The notes under the pieces are model-generated. The model was not told the origin of the DNA. It saw only the letters and a list, made by a program, of their open reading frames with translations, and made no database searches. 64,000 nucleotides of DNA. It comes from Echinarachnius parma. Lineage: Eukaryota > Echinodermata > Echinoidea > Clypeasteroida > Echinarachniidae. Within the stretch, counting starts at the first letter, position 1. Each line of letters opens with the position of its first letter. Positions 44,320 to 56,145 of the stretch are shown in pieces. The stretch covers positions 1 to 64,000 of the forward strand of contig JBAMJV010008456.1 in NCBI GenBank assembly GCA_037951105.1, given 5' to 3'. The translations under genes were made by a program, and so were the position numbers.

Positions 44320-45730
44320 TTTATAAGGACCGCTATTCATAATAAAAGTAAAGGGTCGCTATTCATAAAATGGAATGAGGGTCGCTATTCATAATACGAA
44401 AAGAGGGTCACTATTCATAATGCAAATCGAGAGTCGCTATTTATAATTTGGAATGAGGGTCGCTATTCATGAAATTAGTACCATATTTCTATTAATTGAC
44501 CCTAATTACATGATCCATTAGATTTGCCCCAATTATTTATGTGACCCCCCCAAAAATCAGTCCAAGCAAGCTACGTCATTGGGTCGAGTGGCGAAGTGTG
44601 GTCAGATGTGGGGTGGGGGGGGGGGGGGGGGTCACATACATTATTTGGGCACATCATTTTTCTTTATTTGTTACAAAATTTTTTTTGGTTTTCTGTTGGC
44701 AATTTATTCAGGGCCCCCACCCCTGGGTCAAATATCAAAAAATATCAATAAAATAGCAAAATTGTAATCATTTTATGCAAATTCACCCTCATTTTGTATT
44801 ATGAATAGTGACCTTCTTCTATTATTATGAATAGCGACCCTTATTATATATTATGAATAGCGACCCTCTTCTTATCATTTTCTATGATGACCCAGATAAC
44901 AATGCGACGTTGGCGGAACGTAGTCTATAGTCGGCACCGTCGCAGTTGGAAAAACAACGTTTAGCCAACGTTGGCCTACGGTAAATTCACAACCATATTT
45001 TTGCAGTCGGCGAGCTGACGTTAAAACAACGTTAAGCCGACGTTGGCTGTTGACTGTTGGCAAACTGGTCGGCAAATGTACGTTTAAACAACGTTGGGTG
45101 ATAGTTAGACGAACAATCATATTTATATGGTCGAAAAGCAAACGTTGGGCCAACGTTTTGCCTACTACGTTGGATATTGGTTGGCTAGTTGACGTCGTAC
45201 TAACGTTTGACAAACAACCGTATTACGACGGTAGGCAAGCCAACGTAGGGCCAACGTTCACTTATATAGTCGTATGAACGTTGGGGTTTAGTCGGCTCAA
45301 TGTTGGCTTGACGTCAGAAATAGCAAAATAAAAGGTTGGGCAAACGTTGGCGCAACATTGGCAATTGACGTTGGCTTATGGGGGTTGGGCCGACGAGGGC
45401 CCAGCGGCAAGAATGACGTGGGCAAAACGTCACGTTTTGACGTTGGCCCAACATGACCGCCTACATTGGGCCAACGATGGGCCAACGTAGCATTGTTATT
45501 TGGGGAATAACGACCCTCATTTTGTTTTATGAATAGCGGTCCTTATGAGTAGTACCCCCAATGTGAATCATGAATAGCGACCTTCATCTCACATTATGAA
45601 TAACCGTCCTTATGCCTTTATGAATAGTGATCCGTTTTGCATTTTATGAATAGCGGTCCTTCATGTATAGGAAGTTACACATTATGAGTAGCGGTTCTTA
45701 TGCATAGCAGTCCTTATGAATAGCGAGTTT
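44320..45730. repeat. Convergent array of CGCTATTCATAA repeats
   Basis: Six copies of GGGTCGCTATTCATAAT at about 28-30 bp spacing (44328-44480) face about ten copies of the inverse ATTATGAATAGCGACCC (44801-44875 and 45505-45730). The arrangement looks like repeated subterminal transposase-binding sites of a DNA element. Terminal repeats are not clear. The right array is split by the element at 44881-45502. Confidence 0.75.
44881..45505. mobile_element. Element packed with AACGTTGG palindromes
   Basis: Ends ACCCAGATAACAATGCGACG and CGTAGCATTGTTATTTGGGG are imperfect inverted repeats. Between them, CCAACGTTGG-like palindromes recur more than fifteen times in both orientations. Non-coding. Joining the flanks restores an array unit (CTATGA + ATAACGACCC), so it inserted into the pre-existing array. 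Confidence 0.75.
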
Positions 45731-47535
45731 ACCCCACTTTGTTGACATGTGCAAAAACTGATCAAGAGTAAAATGTGAATTCCTGTGATATGATGTGTCT
45801 ACTGAGTGGTGTGTGAAAATTCCATGTAAACGAATGTTGTACAGATAATTGAGCGAAAATGCAAAGTAATTTTTCGCAAAGTCATTGTACTGACTTTGTG
45901 ACATTTTCCAACAGAAAATTGATAATCCGAACATTTTTATCACACATATCTGTATCACAAAAGACAATTTTGGAAAACCTAAACATGAGACATGCTTCTA
46001 ACTGCTAGAGTTTTATGTACGTTTTTACAATGCTTGAGTGCGAGTTAAAATACGCACTTGTGCCATCTAGCATGAACATGCAACATTTTGCCTTTCAATT
46101 TACATTAGAGGACAGTAAACTTCCAGACTAGTCTTACTCATTGTACTACTTACACATTGTACTATTCTATTGCAGAATCTGCATTTCAAAATTGCTAGAG
46201 TTCCTTATGTTCATAATATCTAAACCATGCAATAAAATATGTAAAATTAATACAACTAAACATGTTACTAAGTGCAAAATCACAATAATAATACATCTCT
46301 CTGAATTACAAATTTACCAACAAATATTGATATTAATTCATTATATTTATACACAAAACACATAAATTCAAATATGTCATTCTAAAGGTCCATTTAAGCT
46401 GTTCCCTTTGAGATTCTAAACATCCCCATAGACTTTGTACATGAGGTTCCTGTAGGAATATCATTCATTTGTCGGTTGAGATAGAGAAGAGGACATAGTC
46501 CCAATGCAATGTCATTCAGAGATAATAGTGTTTAAATATTTTTGCCTTTTAAAAAAAGTGCTCAACATTTTACAGCTATGTCTGATTTTCTAGCACTTGT
46601 TCAACAGACAGTATTAAGTATGTAATGTATGTACCAAAATCTAAAAATATTTATTCTGGAGTAATTTGATAATGTTTTATAAAATGTACATATAAGAAGA
46701 TGTATAAAGTTCTTCATTGCAGACTCAATCAAATAAAAAAGATGAATAATTATTAAAATGCTGTTTTCATTATTTATTTTGGACATTTTGTTTATAAAAG
46801 TGATAAAGGGGCTAAGTCTCTGGGCATTGACACTCTTCTTATTCAAAACTAAATGCAAAAAGCAGTTATACTTGCCCTTTGATTATTAGTCAACATCTCA
46901 TTAATGGAATAAATTTATAATTTGAAATGTTGATACCACGTTTAGAATGTTTAGAAATATACAAAACATATGTAGTTCAAATAGTTAACAAATAGTTGAT
47001 GTATACCCTTATACACTATAGTTGAAGGCAACTTACAGTTGGATTTAAGAGAACCTTTAATGTGAATTAAATGAAAGGACAATAATTCTAGAAACCAACA
47101 GTGAAAGTTTGAGCAAATATGGATTGCCAATTTTAGAGTCATGATTTTGTAGTCCATTATTGTTTAAACTTTTCTAGATGGCACTTTGCCCAAATCTGTG
47201 ACTCCACAACAAAACAAGCCTTTACTTTTTTGTGTAAAGATTTTTCACACTTTTTCATGCTCTCTAGATAGGACTAGAGTAGTTGAGCTAATTCTTTTGT
47301 AAATGCATGCATATTCTCTGCTCTTACATATTCCTAGTATAAGAAAGATAGATGGTAATATGCATTTTCATGGAAGTTAGTGTACAGTTCCATGAGCGTT
47401 GTTTTGTCAAAACGGATATATTGATATCCGGATATGAGCCAAGATAAAACGGACGGATATCGGATTTATCCGAAATGTAACTCGTATGCCGGCAGAGCAC
47501 CAAAATAATGCATGCATGCTTATGTGTGATGCGAG
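45731..47535. other. Gene-free stretch
   Basis: AT-rich. A decayed CCCCATAGACTTTGTACATG mini-repeat lies at about 46425-46445. No exon, RNA or intact element seen. Confidence 0.4.
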
Positions 47536-48405
47536 TGTGCGTTTGTAAGGACCGTCAATCGGGGATACACACAAGTTTAAACACCGGCAAAACGGGGATA
47601 TTCCGGAAACCGGCATATCCCCGGTTTCCGAACAGGGGGGTATAGTGCTTCAGGGATCGTCTTAAGAGCTGTACTGTATGGTATTATGATTTTTTAAGGA
47701 TATCCCTTATATGCCCGTTTTGCACGTTTTTTTTTACATAGTGGGTGTATACCAAGTAAGTGTGTGTGTGTGTATGCAAGTGAATGTGTGTGTATTTTTA
47801 AACCCACAAATTGGGCATATTGCCATGTTTACACACCAGCAAACCGGGGACAAGCCAAACATCATTAAAGGACCTAAAGAATACAACGTACTTTGACACT
47901 TATTCCATAGTTGATGACTTGAAACATAGGTCTGCCGAAAAAAAAATCCATGAAAATAAACACAGTTAGTGATTTAAGACTAGTTTTCTGATGCCAAATC
48001 TCACTTAGCAGCCAGTTTACGCCCCATCCACATTTAGGGTCCGGAATCGGCAACTTGATCGATATGTGATTGACAATTCATTGGCTTACGTCATGACGCG
48101 TCATCTACAGGATTTAGTTCATTAGTCCGTTCTTTAGATGACGTCACATTTTGGGGATTTAAAAGGGGCGTTCCCAGAACAATTAGATATTTACTAATTA
48201 CCCCAAAATTGATTGATTTCATGAGAAATGACTGCCAAATTCTTTTTCCCTGGGAAAAATTACATATAGAGAGCCAAATTGTGAAAATTAGGCCATCTAG
48301 ACACTGTAGTTCCTTTAAACAAATGGGCTCATCCCCGTTTCAAGGTGTTTATAATATTGAAAAAAAACATATCCCCGATTGAAGACTCTTACAAGAATGT
48401 GTGTG
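47536..48405. mobile_element. Diverged CA/GT-flanked TIR element
   Basis: TTTGTAAGGACCGTCAATCG and its near inverse CGATTGAAGACTCTTACAAG bound the block, both beside GT/CA tracts. Inner ACCGGCAAAACGGGGATA and CAGCAAACCGGGGACA match the ends of the 14573-15087 unit, so this is an older member of that family. Confidence 0.5.
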
Positions 48406-48422
48406 TGTGTGTGTGTGTGTGT

Positions 48423-49105
48423 GTAGAAGTAGAATCATTGAGTCAATTCAAAATGAAAAACCTACGATTGACGCAAAATGTTGTTTGCATCTTTAGCGAA
48501 TATGAATATCAATTTTGTTCAAAGCACATCGTAAAGTTTTGTATTCGTTATTTTCATTAATATTATTGTCTGAAGAAATGATCAAAGAGTAGATTCATTT
48601 AGTAAAAAAAAACATTTAACTTGCATCTGCTCAAAATAAAAATATTTACGATTTTACATTGTTAGCGAGTATATCCGTCATCTAAAGAACTCGTTAAAAT
48701 TCCGTCAAAAGTCAAAACGCATCGTAAGTGGGTTTCTTTTAACAGAGTAAGTCTTTCCTTAATTCCTTTCTAAATAATTTTGAAAACTGTTGTACATTAG
48801 ATCGTTGCCTAAATAAACATATAAGACAGCTCAAAATAATTAGCAGGAACGTATAAATGTGGACCGTAAATGGAAAGTATAGATTCGCCTTGTAATTCAG
48901 AAGAAACTGCAGAACGTTCATATTTTCTTTTATAAGATCGTATACCCGTATCCGAGAATTTGAATTCGGTAACGACCTTCACGGTCGGATACTGAACGGC
49001 TATTCGTTGTTGACTCATCACTAATTCAAACTTTGCTAAAAGGTTTCTAATAAAGTTTCCCGTCCACTCCATCTGCTTACATTTGATGGGAAGATTCTCT
49101 TTTAA
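48423..49105. other. 3' flank of G2
   Basis: No recognisable exon or repeat. No clear AATAAA close to the stop on the minus strand; the 3' end of the transcript is undefined. Confidence 0.35.
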
Positions 49106-52100
49106 TTATTTTAAGAGCCAACTGAACCAGCCTTTCTTCCCCTTTTCCCCCTCCCGCTCCCTTCTTTTCCTCAGCTGATGTCTCCTGGCATGGTTCTCAT
49201 CTGCTCTCTGTATGCACTTCCACAGGACATTCAGCAGCTCAAGATGTTTTTCCTCCTCTCTTTCATGGTTTTGTGTTGTATAATTTTCTACAATGAAGAG
49301 ATTTGCCTTTGCCAATCCAAAGGTCACAAGTTTATCCCTCAGTTCCTCTGGATTTGGTTTCTTCTGTGCAAATGTTATGATGGCCATGGGGTATGTTCCT
49401 GTGTGTTAGAAAAATGTAATATACAGGTTCAATTTTCACAATGTGCTATGATTTTGCACTTGAGAAATAACAAAATGTATTGGGTGTATATTCTGGTATA
49501 TTCAACTCCAAACCTGTCCAAGCAGCCAACCTGTCTGTCTGTTGCCACTAAGGGAACTTGTTGAATAGAATGTGCCACAGTTTTCCTTGTCTAAGATACT
49601 TACCATGCTTTGGAGATCCCGTTATCCTTGCCTCAGAAAGCTGAAACTGAATGCCCCTCGTTTTTGTATATTGGGTGATTATTTGCTCCTTTTCTCCTTT
49701 CCTCAGGAATTATTATCCAGTTTCAGCTTTCTGGTGCAATCTGATGTGTCTACTATTGTGATGTTTAAAAAATCCATGGTAAATGAATGTCATATGACCA
49801 AGAGATGATCACTCATAGCAATGACGTTGTACAAATTATAATTATCCACTCGATTATTATAAATCTTAACTATTAATCATACATATCTTTATAATGGAAG
49901 AGGAATTTGGAAAACTAAAAAACTGTTCATATTTCTATTGGTAGAAATAGATTTTGAGGATTTTGAAAATGTTATTAGATCCCTTTTAATATTCATATCC
50001 ACATACCATACAAATGTTTGATTCGGGCAACAAGTTCACCAATGAATTGACTGCAGTTCTCAGCGGGGAATATGTCACTGTAAAAAAAGGCCAATGGAAA
50101 GACAATGATAACAAACAAATCTTATTTAAACATGATTTCTGGTGCTCAAATTTTTACAGAAGGTAGATTAAGATACCCACATTCAGGAAATATCAAAATC
50201 GTGAATCTCACATTTTATACAAATTTTGACTATTCAAACTAATAACAAAGAAACTACCACCACTTAATGGTCGTTTTGTGGTGCAAGGTCACATATTGAA
50301 ATTGATTTTGATTTTGTATACCCTTTTATTAACACAGAATAATGAAACAAAATACATGTACTTATTATCATGTATCATTAGCAGAAACATTGCAAACAAA
50401 ACAGGAATATAATGACTTTGAAGAGGAAAATGATAATTAAAAAAAAGTTTTATTCATATTTGGCCTTCAAGTCACTTTAGGGCAACATCACATTTAGATT
50501 GTTAAGTAAAATAATATCAATTTTGGATAAGTGGTGAAAATCCTTTTATTTTTGTCACTATTGCTTTTAAGAAGAAACCAGGAAGACGGAGGTTACAGAA
50601 GACTCAGAAAACCTCCTCCCCCCAATGCCCAAGATATTTGTAGCTTCCTACACAGAAGTTCATTTGCAAAAGTATCTTACAGAATCTAGCTAATCATTGG
50701 TTCTATTCACCCATTCAGGACGGACTGATTTTGGTATAACATGCATTGTAAATAGACTCCTGGCGGACTAATTTCGGGACTAGTCCTGAAAGGGTTAATC
50801 ATATCAACTGTATTGGATAAGTGCCACTTTCCCTAAAACCAACAATGATTATAATTTTGTGATATTTTGTTTCTGTCAATAACATTTGGTTATTATTTTC
50901 ATAATGAGCTGTAGTCCATTTTGCTTTGATTAATAAGCAACATGTAAGCAAAGAAAACTTACTTGTTATGGAAGATGAGAACGGGACAAAGTATTTCGCT
51001 GTCTTCATCAGTTCCTTCTGTTATAATCAGATCATTAGAGACAGAATATGCAATGTATTTATTTTCAATAACTTTGATATTGATTACCGTATTTGTCGGT
51101 GTATTACCCGCTCCGATGTATTAACCGCACCCCCAACTTTGGCCATTTTTCCATGAAAAAAAAAAAAATTTGATAGTATAATTCTTGATTTTTAGTCTTT
51201 AGATGGTCAGCATTTTCTTAGGAAAGGTACCAAAAATAGCTTATCTATCAGAGAAGTTTTGCCTATGAATTTTGTTTTATTTACTGAAGCCTCCGAAGTA
51301 AATAAAGAAAATTATCAGGCCTTCTTCACAGCAGAAGAATCTATAACTTCTGTTGAATTTGCCACACGGATCACTACACATGGGACTACATAAAACGTTA
51401 GACAACAAAACAAAGATTTCACCAATAAAACAATCAGAACGGAGATTTTAAAAAAACTGTACCTTAATGTTATTCCTTCTTTCTAGTTCAAATTATATTG
51501 AATCTACTCTTGAAAACTGTTTCAGGGGATAAGAAATTACGATCGTTACTTGCGAGTGCATTGTACTGATATATACGATCACGATGTTGTCATGTCAGCT
51601 CACATGTTTTGAAGGGTGGATTATTATTTGAGTATTAGCACTCAATAGTTTAGCATAATTTTGATGACATATCGAGTGCTACAGTGTACAACGTACCAAT
51701 TTCTTATTTAGCACATACGGAAATCGCACACGTGTGTGCATTCAGCGGCGTGGCCTTTCACCTGAGCTGAACGAGGGCCTGTGCTACCCGCAGCGCTAGC
51801 ATGCACACCGCCAGCGCGCACCGGCGCGGGGCCGGGCGGCGGCTTGGGGTCGCGTCGGGAAAGAGAATTCCCGCCTGAGCTAGCTGCTCGGCCAGTCGCG
51901 CGGGTGCATGTTACGATTCGTACTAAGATCGTGAATCTTCCAAGCCGCTTTCGCAGCAACAACAAGCAATATTTAGGAAGAGGTAAAAGAGAAACAAAAG
52001 ACACTGCATGACTTGTTTTGGGGGGAATATGCTTGTATTTTCCGTGCATCGTATGAGTATTGAATGCCTTGCTGAGGTGGACTTTGGTCACTTGTGAATC

Positions 52101-53464
52101 TTATCTCCGTGTATTAACCGCATCGTAATTAAGGCCCGGCGCTGGCTAGGCAATTTGCGTGTACAATTTTCCTATCTCCGTGTATTGACCGCTCCCCCCA
52201 TTTTGGAGCTTTTTTTTGGAGAAAAAAGGTGCGGTTAATACACCGACATATACGGTATATCAATAAAGATGAGAAAGAGAGACTATATAACTTGTACATC
52301 TTTGGATAGTTTTTTTCCTGTCAATTCATGAGAAAGTTTCAATTTGAGTTAGGCAAGATCTAATATGTAGTATATAATTATAGAACACTGAAGCAGTAAT
52401 ATATTACATTGTTTTGCCATTGTTGAGGTTCTTAACATGGATGATATTCTGCTTAATTGATCAGCTAAACCTGTTGCTTACGATGGCATGTTGGGTTGTG
52501 TACATATCATACTTGGGGATTTGAGAATCTTGAAGGAAACAGGCTAAGCTAGACTTGTGTAGATGTGTCGCCACCTTTCATCTGTCTTTGTTTTTATTGA
52601 AACAATGTAACCCCTAATACTTACGGCAACCTGGTAGGAAATGAGCAATGTATGGGGATTTCACAATCTCAACAGGAATGGCATAAATGTGAAAATACAT
52701 GTATTTCCTACTAACCGATTTCTTTCAATACTTGTTTCGCTCTCGCTCTTGAGAAGTCCAATAGTCCACGGTTGTCAATGAGTGTCACATTCTTGGTCAC
52801 TGCGTAAGTGAATGTTGTAGAAGATTCACCTCCCATGCGTAACATATTTCCTTCGATTGCTATCTCTTTCCATGTATCTGTTGAACAATATGTCATGTAT
52901 ACAACTTATAGTATGTTTCATTTTTAGCTCATCCGGCCCGAAGGGCCCGATGAGCTTATGCCATGCCGTTGCGTCCGTCGTCCGTCCGTCCGTCCGGTTT
53001 TCAAAATGCTTCTTCTTCGTTATTTTTCAACCGATTTTGATTCTGATTGTTTCATAAGATAGGGCTAGGAGGGGGATTTAAAACTTCTACACAGAATCGT
53101 GAATTTCATTATCTATGGTAATTTATGCAAATTTATTCGAAATCACAAAAAATGCTTCTTCTCCTTCATTTCTCGACCGATTTTGATTTGGTTTGCTTTA
53201 TCTGGTAGAGCTAACTTTGGTACACTAAACTTCTACACAGAATTTTGAAATTTTTCTCCATTCATTAATTATGGTAATTTTTAATTTTTAATTTTTTACT
53301 TTTTTACTTTTTTTAATTTTGTTTAATTTTTTTTTATTTTTATTTTTTATTTTTATTATTTTTTTTAAATTTATTTTTTTATTGTTTTTTTGTTTTGTTT
53401 TGTTATGTTTTTTTATTTTTTAATTTTTTTAAATTATTTTGTTTTTTTATTTTAATTAATTAAT

Positions 53465-53499
<35 letters not shown>

Positions 53500-56107
53500 T
53501 TTTTTTCCCATGTCCCTTCCGGGGCGTCAAATTTATATTTTTTTCACTCTAATTTTTTAAAATTTTATTTTTATGTCCCTTCCAGGGCATCAAATTTTTA
53601 TTTTTTGACCAGTTGAAAAGTGTACCACATGAAATTTGCGATATTTGATGTTGCGAGATGGCGGATGACCGCTACGTCATTGACGTTCTGGTCATTTCAT
53701 TTCAATCCTTTTATTCAACCATAACAACAATACAGCAAAACACAAATCAAGACAAGAATACATTGTTTTATGGTTTCGGACCTGTGAGATAATGAAAAAC
53801 TGAGTGTCAAATTTGAAAGAGCATACAATTTAAATGACAGAATGATCTTTATTTGATCAAAATCGGTTTAGAAATGGTTGAAATATCCATAAACATATTG
53901 GCCGATATTCTGAAGTCGTGACTAAGTCCTGTTCAACTAAACAGTTGTCTAAAGTCCTGTCTAAGTCCTGTCTAACTTTAGTCACAAAGTCGTGACTAAC
54001 TTTTTCATATTCTGAAGTCTTGATTAAGTCAAGTTAAACACGAAGTCCTGTCTAAGTCCTGTTTAACTTTAGACGACTGCGAGGGGTTGTTTAAGTGCTG
54101 TTTAAGAGCGCGATTCTGCTGCTTTGCAACCTACAGCACACTCTCCCGTACTCTACCGGGAAGTTGCGGCGGAGGATAACTGTACGTGCACCCTCAACAT
54201 TTCAAATAAGAATTGCAGGATTTTTTTCACGTGTTGCCCTATCATTTGTTTCGATAATATCAACTAACCTTATCGTCTGGTGACGTCTTGTAAATTCCTT
54301 GCTCCAAAGTGAAATATCCAGCTTGTAAGAGACTTTTTTCTGCGTGAATTTTAAGTTTGATTAGCCGAAAACTCCGTGCCATTTATACGATTGCGATCAG
54401 CGATACGGTATCGGCGATATATGCAATCGATAGCGTGAATTGCGCATGCGCAATCTGCTTATCGTCTGCTGCGGCTAGCTAGCGCAAGTGCGTAATAGCG
54501 GGAAAACGACACAAATGCCTACAGAGCATGCGCGAAAGTCCTGTTTAAAGTTAAACAAGTGTTTAGTTAGTCACAACTTAGACACGACTTCAGAATACGA
54601 AATTAAGTTAGACAGGACTTAGACACAACCTCATGTTTAAGTCCTGTCTAACTAAACAGTTGTTTAACTTTAGTCATGACTAAGTTAGAAATGACTTCAG
54701 AATACCGGCCATTATGTTACAAATTATTACAAATGGTTAAACCATTTGTAATAATTGTGGGACCCCACAATTAATTTTGAACCAGCCGCTTTTAAATAGT
54801 TGTTGATTATCTCTCTACATAATATACATGTATCTAATCACTATTTCAACAAAACATCACATGCACAATATTTCATTGTAAATGGTTGAAACCAATGAGT
54901 TTTTAGAGAGCGCCCTCTTGAGTTTGACGGCTCTTTTTGAATGATAACAGACTTTTTACTTGGTCATTTGTAATTTGTCATTCCTTTTGAGCATTAGTGC
55001 AGGTTTTGTTGACTAAAATTCAGTTTGACTAAAACTGTACTCTCTTTATACCAAAACTCTACTTTCCCTTTAAACATACAGAGTATAACAAATACACATC
55101 TCGGTTGAACATTTTACATCAAGAACATCACATCTCCTTGATAAAAGACAATTTTGATAATTTCTAACCAAATTTTATGTGTGTTTTAAAACCTATTTAT
55201 TTAACATAGCAACTAATATCCTTTCCATTATTTAGACTTTTTAAGTTCAACTTAAGACCTTTGTGAAACACCCCCAGGAAAGTGAGCAATTTGTTGCTTT
55301 GCACCAAGACTGTAAATTGATATCAACTTACCTGTGAATGCAAAAAATATAGAATTAATCCAAGCGCTCTTCCCAGAACAAGTGACTCCAAATACTGCAA
55401 TCCTAATTTTTGCTGGTGGTTTGTCTGAACCAGCGTCAATAACATTTTCATTTCCTGGTGTGTAGTTTTTAATCTTATCCCGAAGCTCCTGGATTTGTTC
55501 TGTGTAAATTGTTTTGAAAAATAAGGCAGGTTTAATTGAAGAGAATCATCAATACTGGATATCATATTCTTTTGTTGATATAAACACATACTGTACACCA
55601 AGATTTCTGATGAAAAAAAAAAAAAAATACCAAACCAAAGGTTTCTGTTCTTTTTTTTTGTATTTTAACAAAACAGTACATCTATCTATACTAATAAAGT
55701 AGACAAATCTGTTTGTCTGTCTGCCTGTCTGTCTGTCTGTCAGGCTATTCAAATCGCCATGCCTTGTGGTATGACCCTCACCTTTCAGGTGATGATGGAA
55801 GTGGTGTGGCAAGATCGGTAGAGCGCGTGCTTTCTGATCGTGAGACCCCGAGTTCAAACCCTGCCCACTCCGTTTGTCCTTCAGCAATGCATTTAATCCA
55901 CATTGCTGCTCTCTACCCAGGTGTATAAATTGGTACCTGGTCTGGTGAAAATTCGCTTGGTGCACCTATAGGGTTGCCCGCCGCTAGTATGCTCCCCGGG
56001 GAGTTGAGAATGTGTACAAGATAATTGTGCGGGTCTGAACTGTACCATGTGACCAGGGGTAATAATGCGCTTAGAGGCTGTTCTGCATTAGGCGCTATAT
56101 AAGTGCG

Positions 56108-56145
<38 letters not shown>

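Noticed and set aside
49178-49564. 128-codon plus-strand frame
   Set aside because: Antisense shadow of the last exon of G2.
55323-55601. 92-codon minus-strand frame over the P-loop exon of G2
   Set aside because: Wrong frame. The exon read in the phase set by its splice sites gives KIRIAVFGVTCSGKS; the listed frame does not.
55685-55745. Second Helitron 5' end (TCTATACTAATAAAGTAGAC)
   Set aside because: The start resembles a Helitron 5' terminus followed by TGTC repeats, but no 3' hairpin with CTRR was found downstream before or after the SINE.
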